A DNA stretch of 64,000 bases from Paracoccaceae bacterium (GCA_029862205.1 JAOTXT010000009.1:21266-85265); one strand, 5' to 3'. Positions 35,086-45,169 are shown, counted from the stretch's first letter. The notes: generated from the letters alone by a model not told the origin. Program-made: numbers and translations.

Positions 35086-37665
35086 TTACAGCGCTTCGCC
35101 CATCATGCGCGCGAGGTCGCCGACATAGGGCTCTCCGGTCAGATGGACCCGCCGTCCCGGAATGGCGGTCCCGCGGATTTCAACGACTTGAAGTGCGGGT
35201 AGGATGCGCTTCCATTTCGCTCGGCTATCGGGCGCGCCGGACGTGTAGAACGTAACCGGCCCGTCATAGGGCTGGGGCCGATACTGTTCGCGAACGCGGC
35301 GCCGGGCGTCCGCTTCATTCGCCGCATTGGCGGATGTGCGGGTCAGCCGAGACCTGGCCGATCGGAGATGATACGCCGACAATGCGTGGAGGCGTTTGGC
35401 ATAGCGCTTGAGGCGTTCGGCGACAAATGCGGCCCGCTGGCGCGCCGGCATTGCCGTCAGCTCGGACCAATACTCCCGGACCGGGCGGCCCGGCATGTAG
35501 GCTTCGACCGTGCCGCTTGGGAATTCGGCGTCGATCAATCCCAGATAGTCGACCGGCTGGTCCAGCGCGCGCAGGCGGTGTGCGGCTTCAAGCGCGACCA
35601 CGCCGCCCAAGCAATTTCCGCAAATACGATAGGGTCCGTGGGGCTGTTGGCGGCGGATCTCCGCGACCGCCTGCTGCGCCATCTCTTCGATGTCCGGCGG
35701 CGGCTCGGACCGGTCAATCAGGCGCAGGTTTTGTACGCCGTAGATTGGGTGCTCGGAGCCGATGCATTGGGCCAAAAGCCGGTATTCCAGCACGAATCCG
35801 CCAACACCATGGACGCAGAACAAGGGCAGCCCGTCGCCCTCTGGCGTCAGCCTCACCAACGCGCCGCCGCGTGTCTCGTCGTCGAAACTTTGATCCAGGC
35901 CGGCGACGGTCGGCGCCGAGAAAAGGAACTCGGGCGTGCATAGAATTTCGAGGCGGGCATTGAGCACGAGAAGCAACTCGGTCGCTTGCAGCGAGTCTCC
36001 GCCCATCTCGAAGAAGTCGTCGTTCAACCCGACTTGGTCGAGATCGAGTGTTTCCTCGAAGCAGGCGGCGATCTTGCGCTGGCGATCGGTTTCGGGCGGC
36101 ACATAGGGCTCGGCCAGGTCGGGCCGTGTCCTGTCGGGTACTGGCAGGGCCTTCCGGTCGATCTTGCGGTTCGCGTCCAGCGGAAAGGTGTCCAGCGCCA
36201 GATAGCGCACCGGTACCATGGCTTGGGGCAGCGAATTTGACAGGGCGCGGCGCAGCGAGGGGATTGCCGGAGGGTCGCCAGCGGGCGTCAGATAGGCGAC
36301 CAATTGCTGAGATCCGGGGCGGTCTTCGCGCACCATCACCAAGGCGCGGTCGACGCCCGGCTGTGCCGTGAGTGCCGCCTCGACCGCGGCGATGTCGATA
36401 CGGATGCCGCGGATCTTCGCCTGAAAATCCTTGCGCCCCAGATATTCCAGGCAATTGCCTGGGCCCAGCCGGCCCAGATCGCCGGTCCGGTAGATCCGCC
36501 CTTTGGGGTCATCCGGGTCGGGGGCAAAGGCGCGGGCGGTCAGATCGGGCTGTCGCCAGTAGCCGGTGGCGAGGTAGCGGCTTGCGACAGCGATCTCGCC
36601 TTCTGGAACTCGGGCGCCATCCTCGTCGATGAGCCGGATATTCATGTCCGTGATCGGATAGCCGATTGGAACCACGGTTTCCGGCACCTGGCTGTCGTGG
36701 GTGATGAAGAACTGGCGCACGATCCCGGTCTCGGTGGCGCCGAGGCCGTTCACCAGGACGGTGTGGGGTCCGAAACGCTCGATAAACAGCCGGACATGGC
36801 GTGGTTCGCTGCGGTCCCCTTCCAGGCGGATCAGGCGCAAATCGGGCAGGGCAGGGGCGACCCCCGCCAATTGCTCGAAGATCATCGGGACGGAGTGAAA
36901 GATGGTGATCCGGTCGCGTTCCAGCCACCCGGCCATTGCCTCGATCCCTTGGCCCTGCAGGTCGAAGGGATGGATCGCGGCACCGTTCAACAGCGCGCCG
37001 AACAGGCTTGAGACGGTGCCGCTGAAGCTGCAGGACTGGATCATCGACAGCCGGTCCTCCGGGCCGATTTCCAGATTGTTGGTATAGCGCATCACGTTGT
37101 GCAGCACGTTGCGATGGCAATCGACCACACCCTTAGGCGTGCCGGTCGAGCCGGACGTGTAGAAGAGATACGCTGGGCGGTCAGGGGCGAGATCGAGCGC
37201 CGGGTCGTCCGCTTTCCCCCCGGTGCCCGTCCCGGACACGTCAAGCACGGATGTTTCGCCGGCCAGGCTCTGCGCCAGTGCGTGATCGGCCCGGTCCGTG
37301 ACGATGAGCTCCGCGCCACTCTGCGTACGATAGCTTTGGAGGTCCTCTGCGGGATGGCGCGGATCGAGCGCCAGGTAGATCTTTCCCGCCTTCAAAGTGC
37401 CCAGGATCGCCGCAACGAGATCCGCGCCCTGCGGGAACAACAGGCAGACCGGCTCGGCGCCATCGCCGCGCCGGTCGAGGATTTGGTGCGCGATCCGATT
37501 GCTCGCCGCGTCCAGGTCGCCATAGGTCAAGCGCGTGGCGCCCGCGCTGACCGCGATCCGGTCGCGATGGGCCACGGCGATCTTCGCGAACCGGTCGGAA
37601 ATCGACTGTTCGATCTCACTCGGATCGAAGGAGCGATTGGAACCGGCTGAGCCCTTGGTTCGCAT
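35086..37665 (-). CDS. Single-module NRPS-like protein: adenylation, carrier and thioesterase domains
   Basis: An 859-residue protein. The adenylation domain spans about residues 20-510 with A3 FYTSGSTGTPKGV (168-180), A5 NGLGATETG, A7 YRTGDLG and A10 DANRKIDRK. The carrier domain has phosphopantetheine Ser558 in FEMGGDSLQATEL. The thioesterase (~600-850) has the nucleophile elbow GNCLGG with Cys685 in place of Ser, an Asp712, and a C-terminal His (VHLTGEPYVG). There is no condensation domain, so it should activate one amino or hydroxy acid and release it as a free, oligomeric or cyclised product. The substrate code was not decoded. The start is the ATG at 37665. Confidence 0.9.
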   Translation of the reverse strand: MRTKGSAGSNRSFDPSEIEQSISDRFAKIAVAHRDRIAVSAGATRLTYGDLDAASNRIAHQILDRRGDGAEPVCLLFPQGADLVAAILGTLKAGKIYLALDPRHPAEDLQSYRTQSGAELIVTDRADHALAQSLAGETSVLDVSGTGTGGKADDPALDLAPDRPAYLFYTSGSTGTPKGVVDCHRNVLHNVMRYTNNLEIGPEDRLSMIQSCSFSGTVSSLFGALLNGAAIHPFDLQGQGIEAMAGWLERDRITIFHSVPMIFEQLAGVAPALPDLRLIRLEGDRSEPRHVRLFIERFGPHTVLVNGLGATETGIVRQFFITHDSQVPETVVPIGYPITDMNIRLIDEDGARVPEGEIAVASRYLATGYWRQPDLTARAFAPDPDDPKGRIYRTGDLGRLGPGNCLEYLGRKDFQAKIRGIRIDIAAVEAALTAQPGVDRALVMVREDRPGSQQLVAYLTPAGDPPAIPSLRRALSNSLPQAMVPVRYLALDTFPLDANRKIDRKALPVPDRTRPDLAEPYVPPETDRQRKIAACFEETLDLDQVGLNDDFFEMGGDSLQATELLLVLNARLEILCTPEFLFSAPTVAGLDQSFDDETRGGALVRLTPEGDGLPLFCVHGVGGFVLEYRLLAQCIGSEHPIYGVQNLRLIDRSEPPPDIEEMAQQAVAEIRRQQPHGPYRICGNCLGGVVALEAAHRLRALDQPVDYLGLIDAEFPSGTVEAYMPGRPVREYWSELTAMPARQRAAFVAERLKRYAKRLHALSAYHLRSARSRLTRTSANAANEADARRRVREQYRPQPYDGPVTFYTSGAPDSRAKWKRILPALQVVEIRGTAIPGRRVHLTGEPYVGDLARMMGEAL

Positions 37666-37718
37666 GCCGAAAGATTATCGCGCGCCAATCCGGCAGAGAA
37701 CCGGCAACAGAACATTGT

Positions 37719-39356
37719 TCACGCCGACTGTTCCCTGTGCCGATAGGCGGTCTTTCCCCGGACAATGGTCTCGAGCACCTCGATATGGCGGATTTCGGCG
37801 GGATCGTCGAGGGGATTGCCCGAGAGGATCGCGAAATCGGCGCGTTTTTCGGGCTCGATGCTGCCGCGCGTGTGGTCCTGGAAAACCTGCCAGGCGGCGT
37901 CGATGGTATGCGCCCGCAACGCCTCGCGCGGGGTCAGCGCCTGTTCGGGGCCCAGCACCGCGCCGCTGACCGAGCTGCGGTTGACCGCGCACCACATCAG
38001 ATGCAACGGCCGGGTCGGGGTCACCTGGGCGTCATTGTGGATGGTGAAGCGCATCCCCCGGTCCACCGCCCAGCGGGTCGGGCAAATGTTGCGCACGCGG
38101 TCCGGACCGAAGGTCACGTCGCGATGAAAATCGCCCCAATAGTAGAGATGGGCCGGGAAGAAGCTGGCGGTCACGCCCAGGCGCATCATCCGGTCCAATT
38201 GATCCTCGCGCAGCACCTGAGTGTGGATCAGGGTATGGCGGTGGTCGTCGCGCGGGTCCTCGGCCAGCACGTCCTCGATCGCATCCAGGATTACGTCGGA
38301 GGTCGCGTCGCCATTCGCGTGGATGTGGCACTGATATCCCATCCGGTGGATGCGGCCGATATCCCGGGCCATTTCCTCGCGCGTGATTGAGACCGGGCAG
38401 CAATAGCCGGGCTCGCCATTGAGCGGTTTGTAATAGGGCTCGGTGATGCAGGCGGTCTGGATGTGGAACGAGCCGTCACCGAAGAACTTGCGAGGGCCGA
38501 GGAGGATGCCGCTGCCGTCGGCCGGCGGCGCGAGGCCGAGGCGGCCGTCCGTGAAGTCGGGTTCCAGGAAACCTGCGGGCAAGACCAGGGTCTCGATCTC
38601 GGCATCGCCTTCGCGGGCGAGGCGCAGAAAGTAGCCGAGCAGGGCCTCGGTCGCCCAGGCGTTCTGGGCCAGGGCGACGCCTTGCGAGAGGTATTCGTCG
38701 GCCGCCGCCCGATAGGCCGTGCGGAAACGGTCATACGTGACCTGAAATTCGGAATCGCCGAGCTCTCCCATCGCGGCCATCCCTTTGAGAAGACCCGTCA
38801 ATTCGCCGCTCGCGGGATCGCGCCCCAGCCATCCGCCGGCCGGATCAGGCGTGTCGCGGTCGACGCCGCGCGCAGCCAGTGCCAGGGAGTTCCCAACCCC
38901 CGCATGGCCGGTGAAATGGATCACCCAGACCGGGTGGTCGGTGGAGACCGCGTCGAGCTCGGCCCGGGTGGGAAAGCGGTTTTCCGCGGCCCCGCCCGGC
39001 TCGAACAGGACACCGATCACCCACTCGCCGAGGGGTGTAGCGGCGGCACGGTCACGCAGGCGGCCGAACGCCTCCGATAGCGTCCGGCAATCGCCGATCG
39101 GCGGGCCCGACAGGTCTGCCCGGTGCAGGCCCAAATAGCCCGAATCCGGGAAATGCCCGTGCGGGTCAATGAAGGCGGGGATCATGGTGCGCCCGCAGAG
39201 ATCGCGCCGCGTGGCGCCAGGGCCGGCGGCGCTCTCGACCTCGGCAAACGATCCCACCTCGCGAATGGTCCCGCCTTCGGCCAGCACCGCCTCGACCACA
39301 CGGTCGTTGCCGTCGACGGTCAGGATCGTGGCATTCGAATAAAGGGTCTGGGCCAT
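37719..39356 (-). CDS. Amidohydrolase family protein (YtcJ-like)
   Basis: A 545-residue metal-dependent hydrolase of the amidohydrolase superfamily, YtcJ/AepA-like branch. Metal-binding FIDPHGHF follows the N-terminal beta-domain (residues ~55-70), a further His is in CHIHANGDATSD, and the C-terminal RADFAILSGNPLDDP is the typical post-barrel motif. It hydrolyses an amide or similar bond of an unknown substrate; cytoplasmic, with no signal peptide. It is divergent from the CocE-type genes with a 74-bp gap that carries an inverted repeat. It is the upstream gene of the NRPS-like pair, separated by 53 bp. Confidence 0.88.
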   Translation of the reverse strand: MAQTLYSNATILTVDGNDRVVEAVLAEGGTIREVGSFAEVESAAGPGATRRDLCGRTMIPAFIDPHGHFPDSGYLGLHRADLSGPPIGDCRTLSEAFGRLRDRAAATPLGEWVIGVLFEPGGAAENRFPTRAELDAVSTDHPVWVIHFTGHAGVGNSLALAARGVDRDTPDPAGGWLGRDPASGELTGLLKGMAAMGELGDSEFQVTYDRFRTAYRAAADEYLSQGVALAQNAWATEALLGYFLRLAREGDAEIETLVLPAGFLEPDFTDGRLGLAPPADGSGILLGPRKFFGDGSFHIQTACITEPYYKPLNGEPGYCCPVSITREEMARDIGRIHRMGYQCHIHANGDATSDVILDAIEDVLAEDPRDDHRHTLIHTQVLREDQLDRMMRLGVTASFFPAHLYYWGDFHRDVTFGPDRVRNICPTRWAVDRGMRFTIHNDAQVTPTRPLHLMWCAVNRSSVSGAVLGPEQALTPREALRAHTIDAAWQVFQDHTRGSIEPEKRADFAILSGNPLDDPAEIRHIEVLETIVRGKTAYRHREQSA

Positions 39357-39370
39357 GCGAATGAAACCAA

Positions 39371-39419
39371 TTGCGCCATCATTGGGATCGGGTCAGGGTG
39401 ATCTGATTGAATGGCGCAA
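39371..39419. promoter_or_regulatory. Inverted repeat in the divergent amidohydrolase/CocE promoter region
   Basis: TTGCGCCAT (39371-39379) and its exact reverse complement ATGGCGCAA (39411-39419) flank 31 bp in the 74-bp gap between the two divergent starts. It may be an operator for a regulator controlling both directions; part of the right arm lies just before the CocE ATG at 39431. Confidence 0.45.
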
Positions 39420-39430
39420 GGCAAGCATCA

Positions 39431-41467
39431 ATGAGCGCGGACGGCCCCCGCATCGTCGAGACCTTCCCCCACAAGGTGCGCCAGATCGAGCATCAGTGGA
39501 TCGAGATGCCGGACGGGGTGCGGCTTTCGGCCCGGATCTGGCTACCGGAGGGGGCGGGGACCGGTCCGGTTCCCGCGATCCTGGAATACATCCCCTACCG
39601 CAAGCGTGATAGCACCCGGCCTAGCGACGACCGGCGCCATGGCTATTGGGCCGGGCATGGGTTTGCCTGCATCCGGCTGGATATCCGTGGTACTGGGGAG
39701 TCCGAGGGGCTGATCACTGACGAATACCCGAAATCCGAGCAGGACGACGCAGTCGCCGCCATCGCCTGGATCGCCGAGCAGCCCTGGTGCAACGGTAATG
39801 TGGGCATGACCGGGATTTCCTGGGGCGGGTTCAACGGGCTGCAGGTGGCCGCCCGGCGCCCGCCGGCACTGAAGGCGATCATCACCCATTGCTCGACCGA
39901 CGACCGCTATGCGGATGACGTGCACTGGATGGGCGGCTGCCTGCTGCTGGACGGGTTCTTCTGGGGCTCGGGCTTCTATCAGCGAATGGCGCGCCCGCCC
40001 GACAAGGCGCTGGACGCCCAGGGCTGGCGCGCGAGGTGGCTGGAGCGGCTGGAGCATTGGGAGCCCCCGGCCTCGCATATCTGGATGCGGCACCAGCGGC
40101 GCGACGATTATTGGCGCCACGGTTCGGTCTGCGAGAACTACGCCGATATCGAATGCGCGGTCTACGCGGTCGGCGGCTGGGAGGACGGCTATTCCAACGC
40201 GGTGCCGCGCTTGCTCGCCAACCTCTCGTGCCCGGCCAAGGGGTTGGTCGGACCATGGGGCCACAAATACCCGGAGGTCGGGATGCCGGGACCGGCCATC
40301 GGGTTCCTGCAAGAGGCTTTGCGCTGGTGGGACCACTGGCTGAAGGGCGAGGCGAACGGGATCATGGACGAGCCTGCCTATACGGTCTGGATGCAGGATT
40401 TCGTGGTGCCGGATGCCTGTCTGGCCGATGTGCCGGGGCGCTGGGTGGCCGAAGAGGCGTGGCCGTCAGCGAATGTCTCTACACGATCATATGCAATTAA
40501 TAACAATGCGTTGGGAGGAGAATCTGAACCCGAAGGGGTTCTGCGTCATAGCTCGCCCCAGACCCTCGGCGTCGCTAGTGGCAATTGGTGTCCCTATGGG
40601 CTGGGTGGGTCCAGCCCCGACCTTGCCATCGACCAGCGCGAGGATGACGGACGGTCGCTGTGCATCGACACCCAGCCGCTCGACGCGCCGATCGAAATTC
40701 TCGGCGCGCCGGTTGCCCGCCTGCGCATGGCTGTCGATCAACCTCAGGGCATCCTGGCGGTGCGGCTGATGGATGTGGCGCCGGACGGCACGTCGCGGCG
40801 CATCAGCTTCGGGCTCTTGAACCTGACCCATCGCGAGGATCACGAGAACACCCGCCCGATGGTGCCGGGCGAGATGACCGAGGTCGCGGTGCAACTGAAT
40901 GACCTTGCCCATCGCGCGGTCCCGGGCCACCGGCTGCGCTTGGCGCTGTCGACCACTTATTGGCCAATGGCCTGGCCTGGGCCAGCGCCGGTGGAACTTA
41001 CCCTGGAGACTGGAACCAGCACATTGGACCTGCCCCTGCGCGATCCCGACAACGGTCCGGATGCGCCCACCTTCGGACCACCCGAGATGGCTGGGACCGC
41101 CATTTCCGTGATCGAGCCCGATCACTCCGCCCGGACGGTCGAGCGCGACCTCGCGACTGGACGCTGGGTCACCCGGCTGGTCGAGGACAGCGGGCGCTAT
41201 CACATCGAGGATATCGGTCTAGATGTCGTGAACGGGATGACGGCTGAATTCATGATTGACGAGGATGACCCCCTGTCGGCCGAGGCGGTCTGGCAATGGC
41301 ATTCGCTGAGGCACCGCGATGATTGGCATGTGGAGGTCGATAGCACGACCCGGGTCCGCGCGACGGCGACCGACTGGCTGATCGATACCGATGTCGAGGC
41401 GCGCGACGGCGACGAGGTGGTCTTCGCGCGGAATTGGCGTGAGAAGGTGCCGCGCGACGGGGTCTAA
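39431..41467 (+). CDS. CocE/NonD family hydrolase (S15-type), copy 1
   Basis: A 678-residue alpha/beta hydrolase of the CocE/NonD (X-Pro dipeptidyl-peptidase C-terminal) family. Catalytic Ser130 in GISWGGFNG, Asp251 in GWEDGYSN and His278 in GPWGHKYPE are all visible, followed by the C-terminal jelly-roll domain (~370-560). Members cleave esters and amides such as acyl-amino acid esters, cocaine and beta-lactams. The ATG at 39431 gives a family-like N-terminus; an in-frame TTG lies 24 bp upstream. A short AT-rich stretch (40485-40510) in the interdomain linker differs from the rest. It is followed by a paralogue and a peptide importer. Confidence 0.9.
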   Translation: MSADGPRIVETFPHKVRQIEHQWIEMPDGVRLSARIWLPEGAGTGPVPAILEYIPYRKRDSTRPSDDRRHGYWAGHGFACIRLDIRGTGESEGLITDEYPKSEQDDAVAAIAWIAEQPWCNGNVGMTGISWGGFNGLQVAARRPPALKAIITHCSTDDRYADDVHWMGGCLLLDGFFWGSGFYQRMARPPDKALDAQGWRARWLERLEHWEPPASHIWMRHQRRDDYWRHGSVCENYADIECAVYAVGGWEDGYSNAVPRLLANLSCPAKGLVGPWGHKYPEVGMPGPAIGFLQEALRWWDHWLKGEANGIMDEPAYTVWMQDFVVPDACLADVPGRWVAEEAWPSANVSTRSYAINNNALGGESEPEGVLRHSSPQTLGVASGNWCPYGLGGSSPDLAIDQREDDGRSLCIDTQPLDAPIEILGAPVARLRMAVDQPQGILAVRLMDVAPDGTSRRISFGLLNLTHREDHENTRPMVPGEMTEVAVQLNDLAHRAVPGHRLRLALSTTYWPMAWPGPAPVELTLETGTSTLDLPLRDPDNGPDAPTFGPPEMAGTAISVIEPDHSARTVERDLATGRWVTRLVEDSGRYHIEDIGLDVVNGMTAEFMIDEDDPLSAEAVWQWHSLRHRDDWHVEVDSTTRVRATATDWLIDTDVEARDGDEVVFARNWREKVPRDGV

Positions 41468-41485
41468 GTCTTTGGGGGACAAGGC

Positions 41486-43501
41486 ATGAAAATCGTCGAG
41501 ACCTTTCCACGCCAGACCGAGGTGATGGACCCGATCTTCATCACCCTCTCCGACGGAGTGCGTCTCGCCGCGCGGATCTGGCTGCCGAAGGATGCCGCCC
41601 AGAACCCGGTCCCGGCGATCCTGGAATACCTGCCCTATCGCCGCAAGGACGGGACCGCCGACCGGGATGCGATGACCCATCCCTATTTCGCGGGCCATGG
41701 CTATGCCTCGGTCCGTGTCGATATGCGCGGCGCCGGGGATTCCGAGGGTGCGATGCTGGGCGAATACCTTAAGCAGGAGCAGGACGACGCGCTGGAGATC
41801 ATCGACTGGATCACCGCCCAGCCATGGTGTTCTGGCAATGTCGGCATGATCGGAATTTCCTGGGGCGGTTTCAACGGCTTGCAGGTCGCGGCACGCCGTC
41901 CGCTGGCGCTGAAGGCCATCGTCTCGATCTGCTCGACCGATGACCGCTACGCGGATGACATCCACTACATGGGCGGCTGCCTGTTGAACGACAACGCCGC
42001 GTGGAACAGCTACATGTTCTCGATCAACACCACGCCGCCCGACCCGGCCGTGGTCGGCAACAAGTGGGAGCAGGTTTGGCGTGACCGGCTGACCGGTTCC
42101 GGTATGTGGCTGACCGACTGGCTGGAGCATCAGACCCGCGACGACTTCTACAAGCACGGCTCGGTCTGCGAAAACTTCGACGACATCGAAGCGGCGGTCT
42201 ATGCGGTCGGCGGCTGGGCCGATGGATATTCCAATGCGGTCTTCCGGCTGCTTGCGGGGCTGAAATCGCCGGTCAAGGGCTTGGTGGGTCCTTGGGCGCA
42301 CAAATACCCGCATTTCGCCGAGCCCGGGCCCGCCATCGGGTTCCTGCAGGAATGCATCCGCTGGTGGAATCACTGGCTGAAGGGCGAGGAGACCGGGATC
42401 ATGGACGAGCCGCAACTGCGGTGCTGGATGCAGGATCCCGTGCCGCCGCGCACATACTTTGCGGAACGGCCCGGCCGCTGGGTCGCCGAGGCGTCCTGGC
42501 CCTCGCCCCGGATCGAGGATCGCGTGCTGCACCTGAACGCGGGCGGTCTGGAAGCGGCCGCGGGATCGGGCACGCGCACCATTAGCTCGCCCATGGATAC
42601 CGGGCTAATGGCCGGTCAGTGGTGCCCGCACGGGCTCGACCCGGATCAGCCGGGCGACCAGCGGAACGACGCGGGCGGGTGCCTGACCTTCGAGACCGAG
42701 CCATTGGACGAGACGGTGGAGATCCTCGGTGCCTCGGTGCTGGAGTTGGAGCTCGCCAGCGACAAGCCCGTGGCCATGGTCGCGGCCTGTCTGAACGAGG
42801 TCCTGCCCGACGGCGCGGCGACCCGGATAAGCTACGGCCTGCTCAATCTCACTCACCGCGATAGCCACGAACACCCAGAGCCGCTGGAGCCCGGCAAGAC
42901 CTACCGGGTCCGCCTGCAACTCAACGAGGCGGGGCATAGCTTCGCGCCCGGACACAAAATTCAGGTTGCGCTTTCCAACGTCTACTGGCCCATCGCCTGG
43001 CCCTCGCCGGAAAAGGCGACGCTGATGATTGCGCTGGGCGCCAGTACGCTGACCTTGCCCGTGCGCCCGGCCAGCGATGCGGACGCGGGCCTGCGCCCGT
43101 TCGACCCGCCGGAATCCGCCGCGCCGTTGGATAAGGCGATGGAGGAGCCGCCCTTCTACACCTGGTCCTTCGAGCGCGACATGATCTCAGGCGCCGTCAC
43201 CCAGCACCAATGGTTTGACGAGGGACGCACCGTCTACAACGAACATAACGGCTGGACGGTCGCCTCGACCCATGACGAATACCTGTCCGTCCATCCAGAC
43301 GATCCCAATAGCGCCAAGCTCGACATCACCTGGACCGAGGATTTCAGCCGCGGCCCCTGGCAGATCACCAGCCGGACCCAGACCGTGCTGACCTCGACCG
43401 AGACCCATTTCGTGCTGGTGGCGCGCATGGAGGCCCGCCTCGGCGACGAGGTGGTGCATTCCCAGGCTTGGGAGCGGGAGTTCCCCCGGCAACTGGTCTA
43501 A
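41486..43501 (+). CDS. CocE/NonD family hydrolase (S15-type), copy 2
   Basis: A 671-residue paralogue of the preceding gene; the two share long stretches such as CSTDDRYADD and the catalytic blocks, so they arose by tandem duplication. Catalytic Ser125 lies in GISWGGFNG, Asp in GWADGYSN and His in GPWAHKYPH. The jelly-roll domain follows. The ATG at 41486 has GGGGGACAAG upstream and starts 18 bp after the first copy's stop. Being kept as two copies next to an importer suggests different ester or amide substrates. Confidence 0.9.
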   Translation: MKIVETFPRQTEVMDPIFITLSDGVRLAARIWLPKDAAQNPVPAILEYLPYRRKDGTADRDAMTHPYFAGHGYASVRVDMRGAGDSEGAMLGEYLKQEQDDALEIIDWITAQPWCSGNVGMIGISWGGFNGLQVAARRPLALKAIVSICSTDDRYADDIHYMGGCLLNDNAAWNSYMFSINTTPPDPAVVGNKWEQVWRDRLTGSGMWLTDWLEHQTRDDFYKHGSVCENFDDIEAAVYAVGGWADGYSNAVFRLLAGLKSPVKGLVGPWAHKYPHFAEPGPAIGFLQECIRWWNHWLKGEETGIMDEPQLRCWMQDPVPPRTYFAERPGRWVAEASWPSPRIEDRVLHLNAGGLEAAAGSGTRTISSPMDTGLMAGQWCPHGLDPDQPGDQRNDAGGCLTFETEPLDETVEILGASVLELELASDKPVAMVAACLNEVLPDGAATRISYGLLNLTHRDSHEHPEPLEPGKTYRVRLQLNEAGHSFAPGHKIQVALSNVYWPIAWPSPEKATLMIALGASTLTLPVRPASDADAGLRPFDPPESAAPLDKAMEEPPFYTWSFERDMISGAVTQHQWFDEGRTVYNEHNGWTVASTHDEYLSVHPDDPNSAKLDITWTEDFSRGPWQITSRTQTVLTSTETHFVLVARMEARLGDEVVHSQAWEREFPRQLV

Positions 43502-43565
43502 CTCATTGACTTACGGTCCCGTCAGTGGCGGAGTGAAACCAAATATAAGCAACAGGGAGGATAAA

Positions 43566-45119
43566 ATGAGAACGGATTCGCACAGCCGGCGCCAATTCCT
43601 GCAGACCGCCGCTTTCGCCGGGACGGCGAGCTTGGTCGGCAGCTTCCCCGGCATTTCCTGGTCGGCGTCGGATGGCACTCTGACCGTGCGCTTCGACCGC
43701 GAGATGGAGAGCCTGGACCCGGGCTATTACGTGGGCGGGCATCCGCCGAACGACGTCAACTGGTGCGTCATGCCGGCGCTGGTCCATTACGGTTACAAGG
43801 ACGGCCAGGCGATCTGGGTGCCTTCGCCCTTCGTCGAGAGCGTCGAATTGCGCGACGCGACGAATATCGATTTCACTCTGAAATCCGGCCTGATGTGGTC
43901 CGGCGGCAACGGCGAGCTGACGACCGAAGACGTCGCCTATTCCTATGACCGAATGAAGGAGAGCGAGTGGAAGGGTGACTACGTCGCCTACGACCACGTG
44001 GAGATCAAGGACAAGTATTCCGGCACCATCGTGCTGAACCAAGCCTTCTCGCCCTTCATGACCACGACGCTGGCGTCGGGCACTGGCATCATCGTCTGCA
44101 AGAAGGCGGTCGAGGCCGCTGGTGGGCGTTATACGGTGGATATCCCTGCGACATGCGGGCCCTACGTCATGGAGCACAAACAGGCGCAATACGTGAAGCT
44201 GCGCCCGAACCCAGAATGGACCGGTGCGAAACCGGCCTACGACAATATCGACTGCCTGTTCGTGACCGAGGACGAGGCCGGCGCCCTGGCCTTCGAGGCG
44301 GGAGAGCTCGATTGCGCCAAGATCACCTCGAACTCCTACGCCCGCTATCAGAAGGAGCTGCCGCCCAACGCCAAGCTGACGGTCGCGGGTGCCCTGCAAT
44401 ACATGTGGATGGGCATGAACATCGAGAACCCGAAGCTGCAGGATATCAAGGTGCGCCAGGCGATCCAGCACGCGGTCGATCAAGCCTCGATCATCCAGGG
44501 CGCCTATGCCGGCACGGCCGAGCCCTCGTTTGGCGTGGTCTGCCCGGGCCTTGTCGGGCGGCGGCTCGAGACCAGCTACTCCTACGACCCGGCCAAGGCC
44601 AAGGCGATGCTGGACGAGGCGGGGGTTTCGGGCCTGACCTTGACGCTCCGCACCCTGAACGCACAGGAGCGCGTCCTGGCAGCCCAGATCATCCAGGCAA
44701 ATCTCGCTCAGATCGGTGTTACCGTCGAGATCATCCCGCTCGATTCCGGCCCCTTCTGGGAGATGGGGCAGGAGAGCAAGGGCGAAACCTGGAAAGACCT
44801 GGAGCTTTGGATCATGCGCTTTGGGTCGGGCCCCGACCCCTACGAGCCCTTCCAATGGTTCGTGCGTGACCAGGTTGGCATCTGGAACTGGGAACGCTGG
44901 TCGTCGGACGAGTTCGAGGACCTGTTCAAGCAGCTTGTGTCGGTCTCCGAAGTGGACGAACGCCACAAGATCGCGATCAGGATGCAGGAGATCATGGAGG
45001 AGACCGGCGCCTATGTCTGGCTGACCCACGAGCCGGAGGTCTTCATCCACCGCGCGGATATCGCGACCCAGTTCGCGCCGTCAGGTGAAATGCAGCTCGG
45101 CTACTTCAAGCCGGTCTGA
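43566..45119 (+). CDS. ABC transporter substrate-binding protein, family 5, Tat-type signal
   Basis: A 517-residue family 5 binding protein. The N-terminus SHSRRQFLQTAAFAG holds a twin-arginine motif (SRRQFLQ) before a hydrophobic stretch and an alanine-type cleavage region, so Tat export is likely. The mature part has DREMESLDPGYY, a WSGGNGELTTEDVAYSYDR segment and a C-terminal part ending MQLGYFKPV. ATG 43566 follows AGGGAGGATAAA. It is the SBP for the permease/ATPase genes that follow and probably collects the substrate or products of the CocE-type hydrolases. Confidence 0.92.
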   Translation: MRTDSHSRRQFLQTAAFAGTASLVGSFPGISWSASDGTLTVRFDREMESLDPGYYVGGHPPNDVNWCVMPALVHYGYKDGQAIWVPSPFVESVELRDATNIDFTLKSGLMWSGGNGELTTEDVAYSYDRMKESEWKGDYVAYDHVEIKDKYSGTIVLNQAFSPFMTTTLASGTGIIVCKKAVEAAGGRYTVDIPATCGPYVMEHKQAQYVKLRPNPEWTGAKPAYDNIDCLFVTEDEAGALAFEAGELDCAKITSNSYARYQKELPPNAKLTVAGALQYMWMGMNIENPKLQDIKVRQAIQHAVDQASIIQGAYAGTAEPSFGVVCPGLVGRRLETSYSYDPAKAKAMLDEAGVSGLTLTLRTLNAQERVLAAQIIQANLAQIGVTVEIIPLDSGPFWEMGQESKGETWKDLELWIMRFGSGPDPYEPFQWFVRDQVGIWNWERWSSDEFEDLFKQLVSVSEVDERHKIAIRMQEIMEETGAYVWLTHEPEVFIHRADIATQFAPSGEMQLGYFKPV

Positions 45120-45138
45120 TCGGCCAGTGATGTTGCCG

Positions 45139-45158
45139 CCGGGGCGCGCGCGTCCCGG
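45139..45158 (+). other. Intercistronic hairpin after the SBP gene
   Basis: CCGGGGCGCG pairs with CGCGTCCCGG (one G-U pair) to form a GC-rich stem in the gap before the permease ATG. It is placed as the hairpin at 2005-2028 is in the first importer operon. Confidence 0.45.
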
Positions 45159-45169
45159 TGGCGAACGCC

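Noticed and set aside
40485..40510. AT-rich patch in the first CocE-type gene as an insertion
   Set aside because: It lies in the interdomain linker, keeps the frame and has no flanking repeats.
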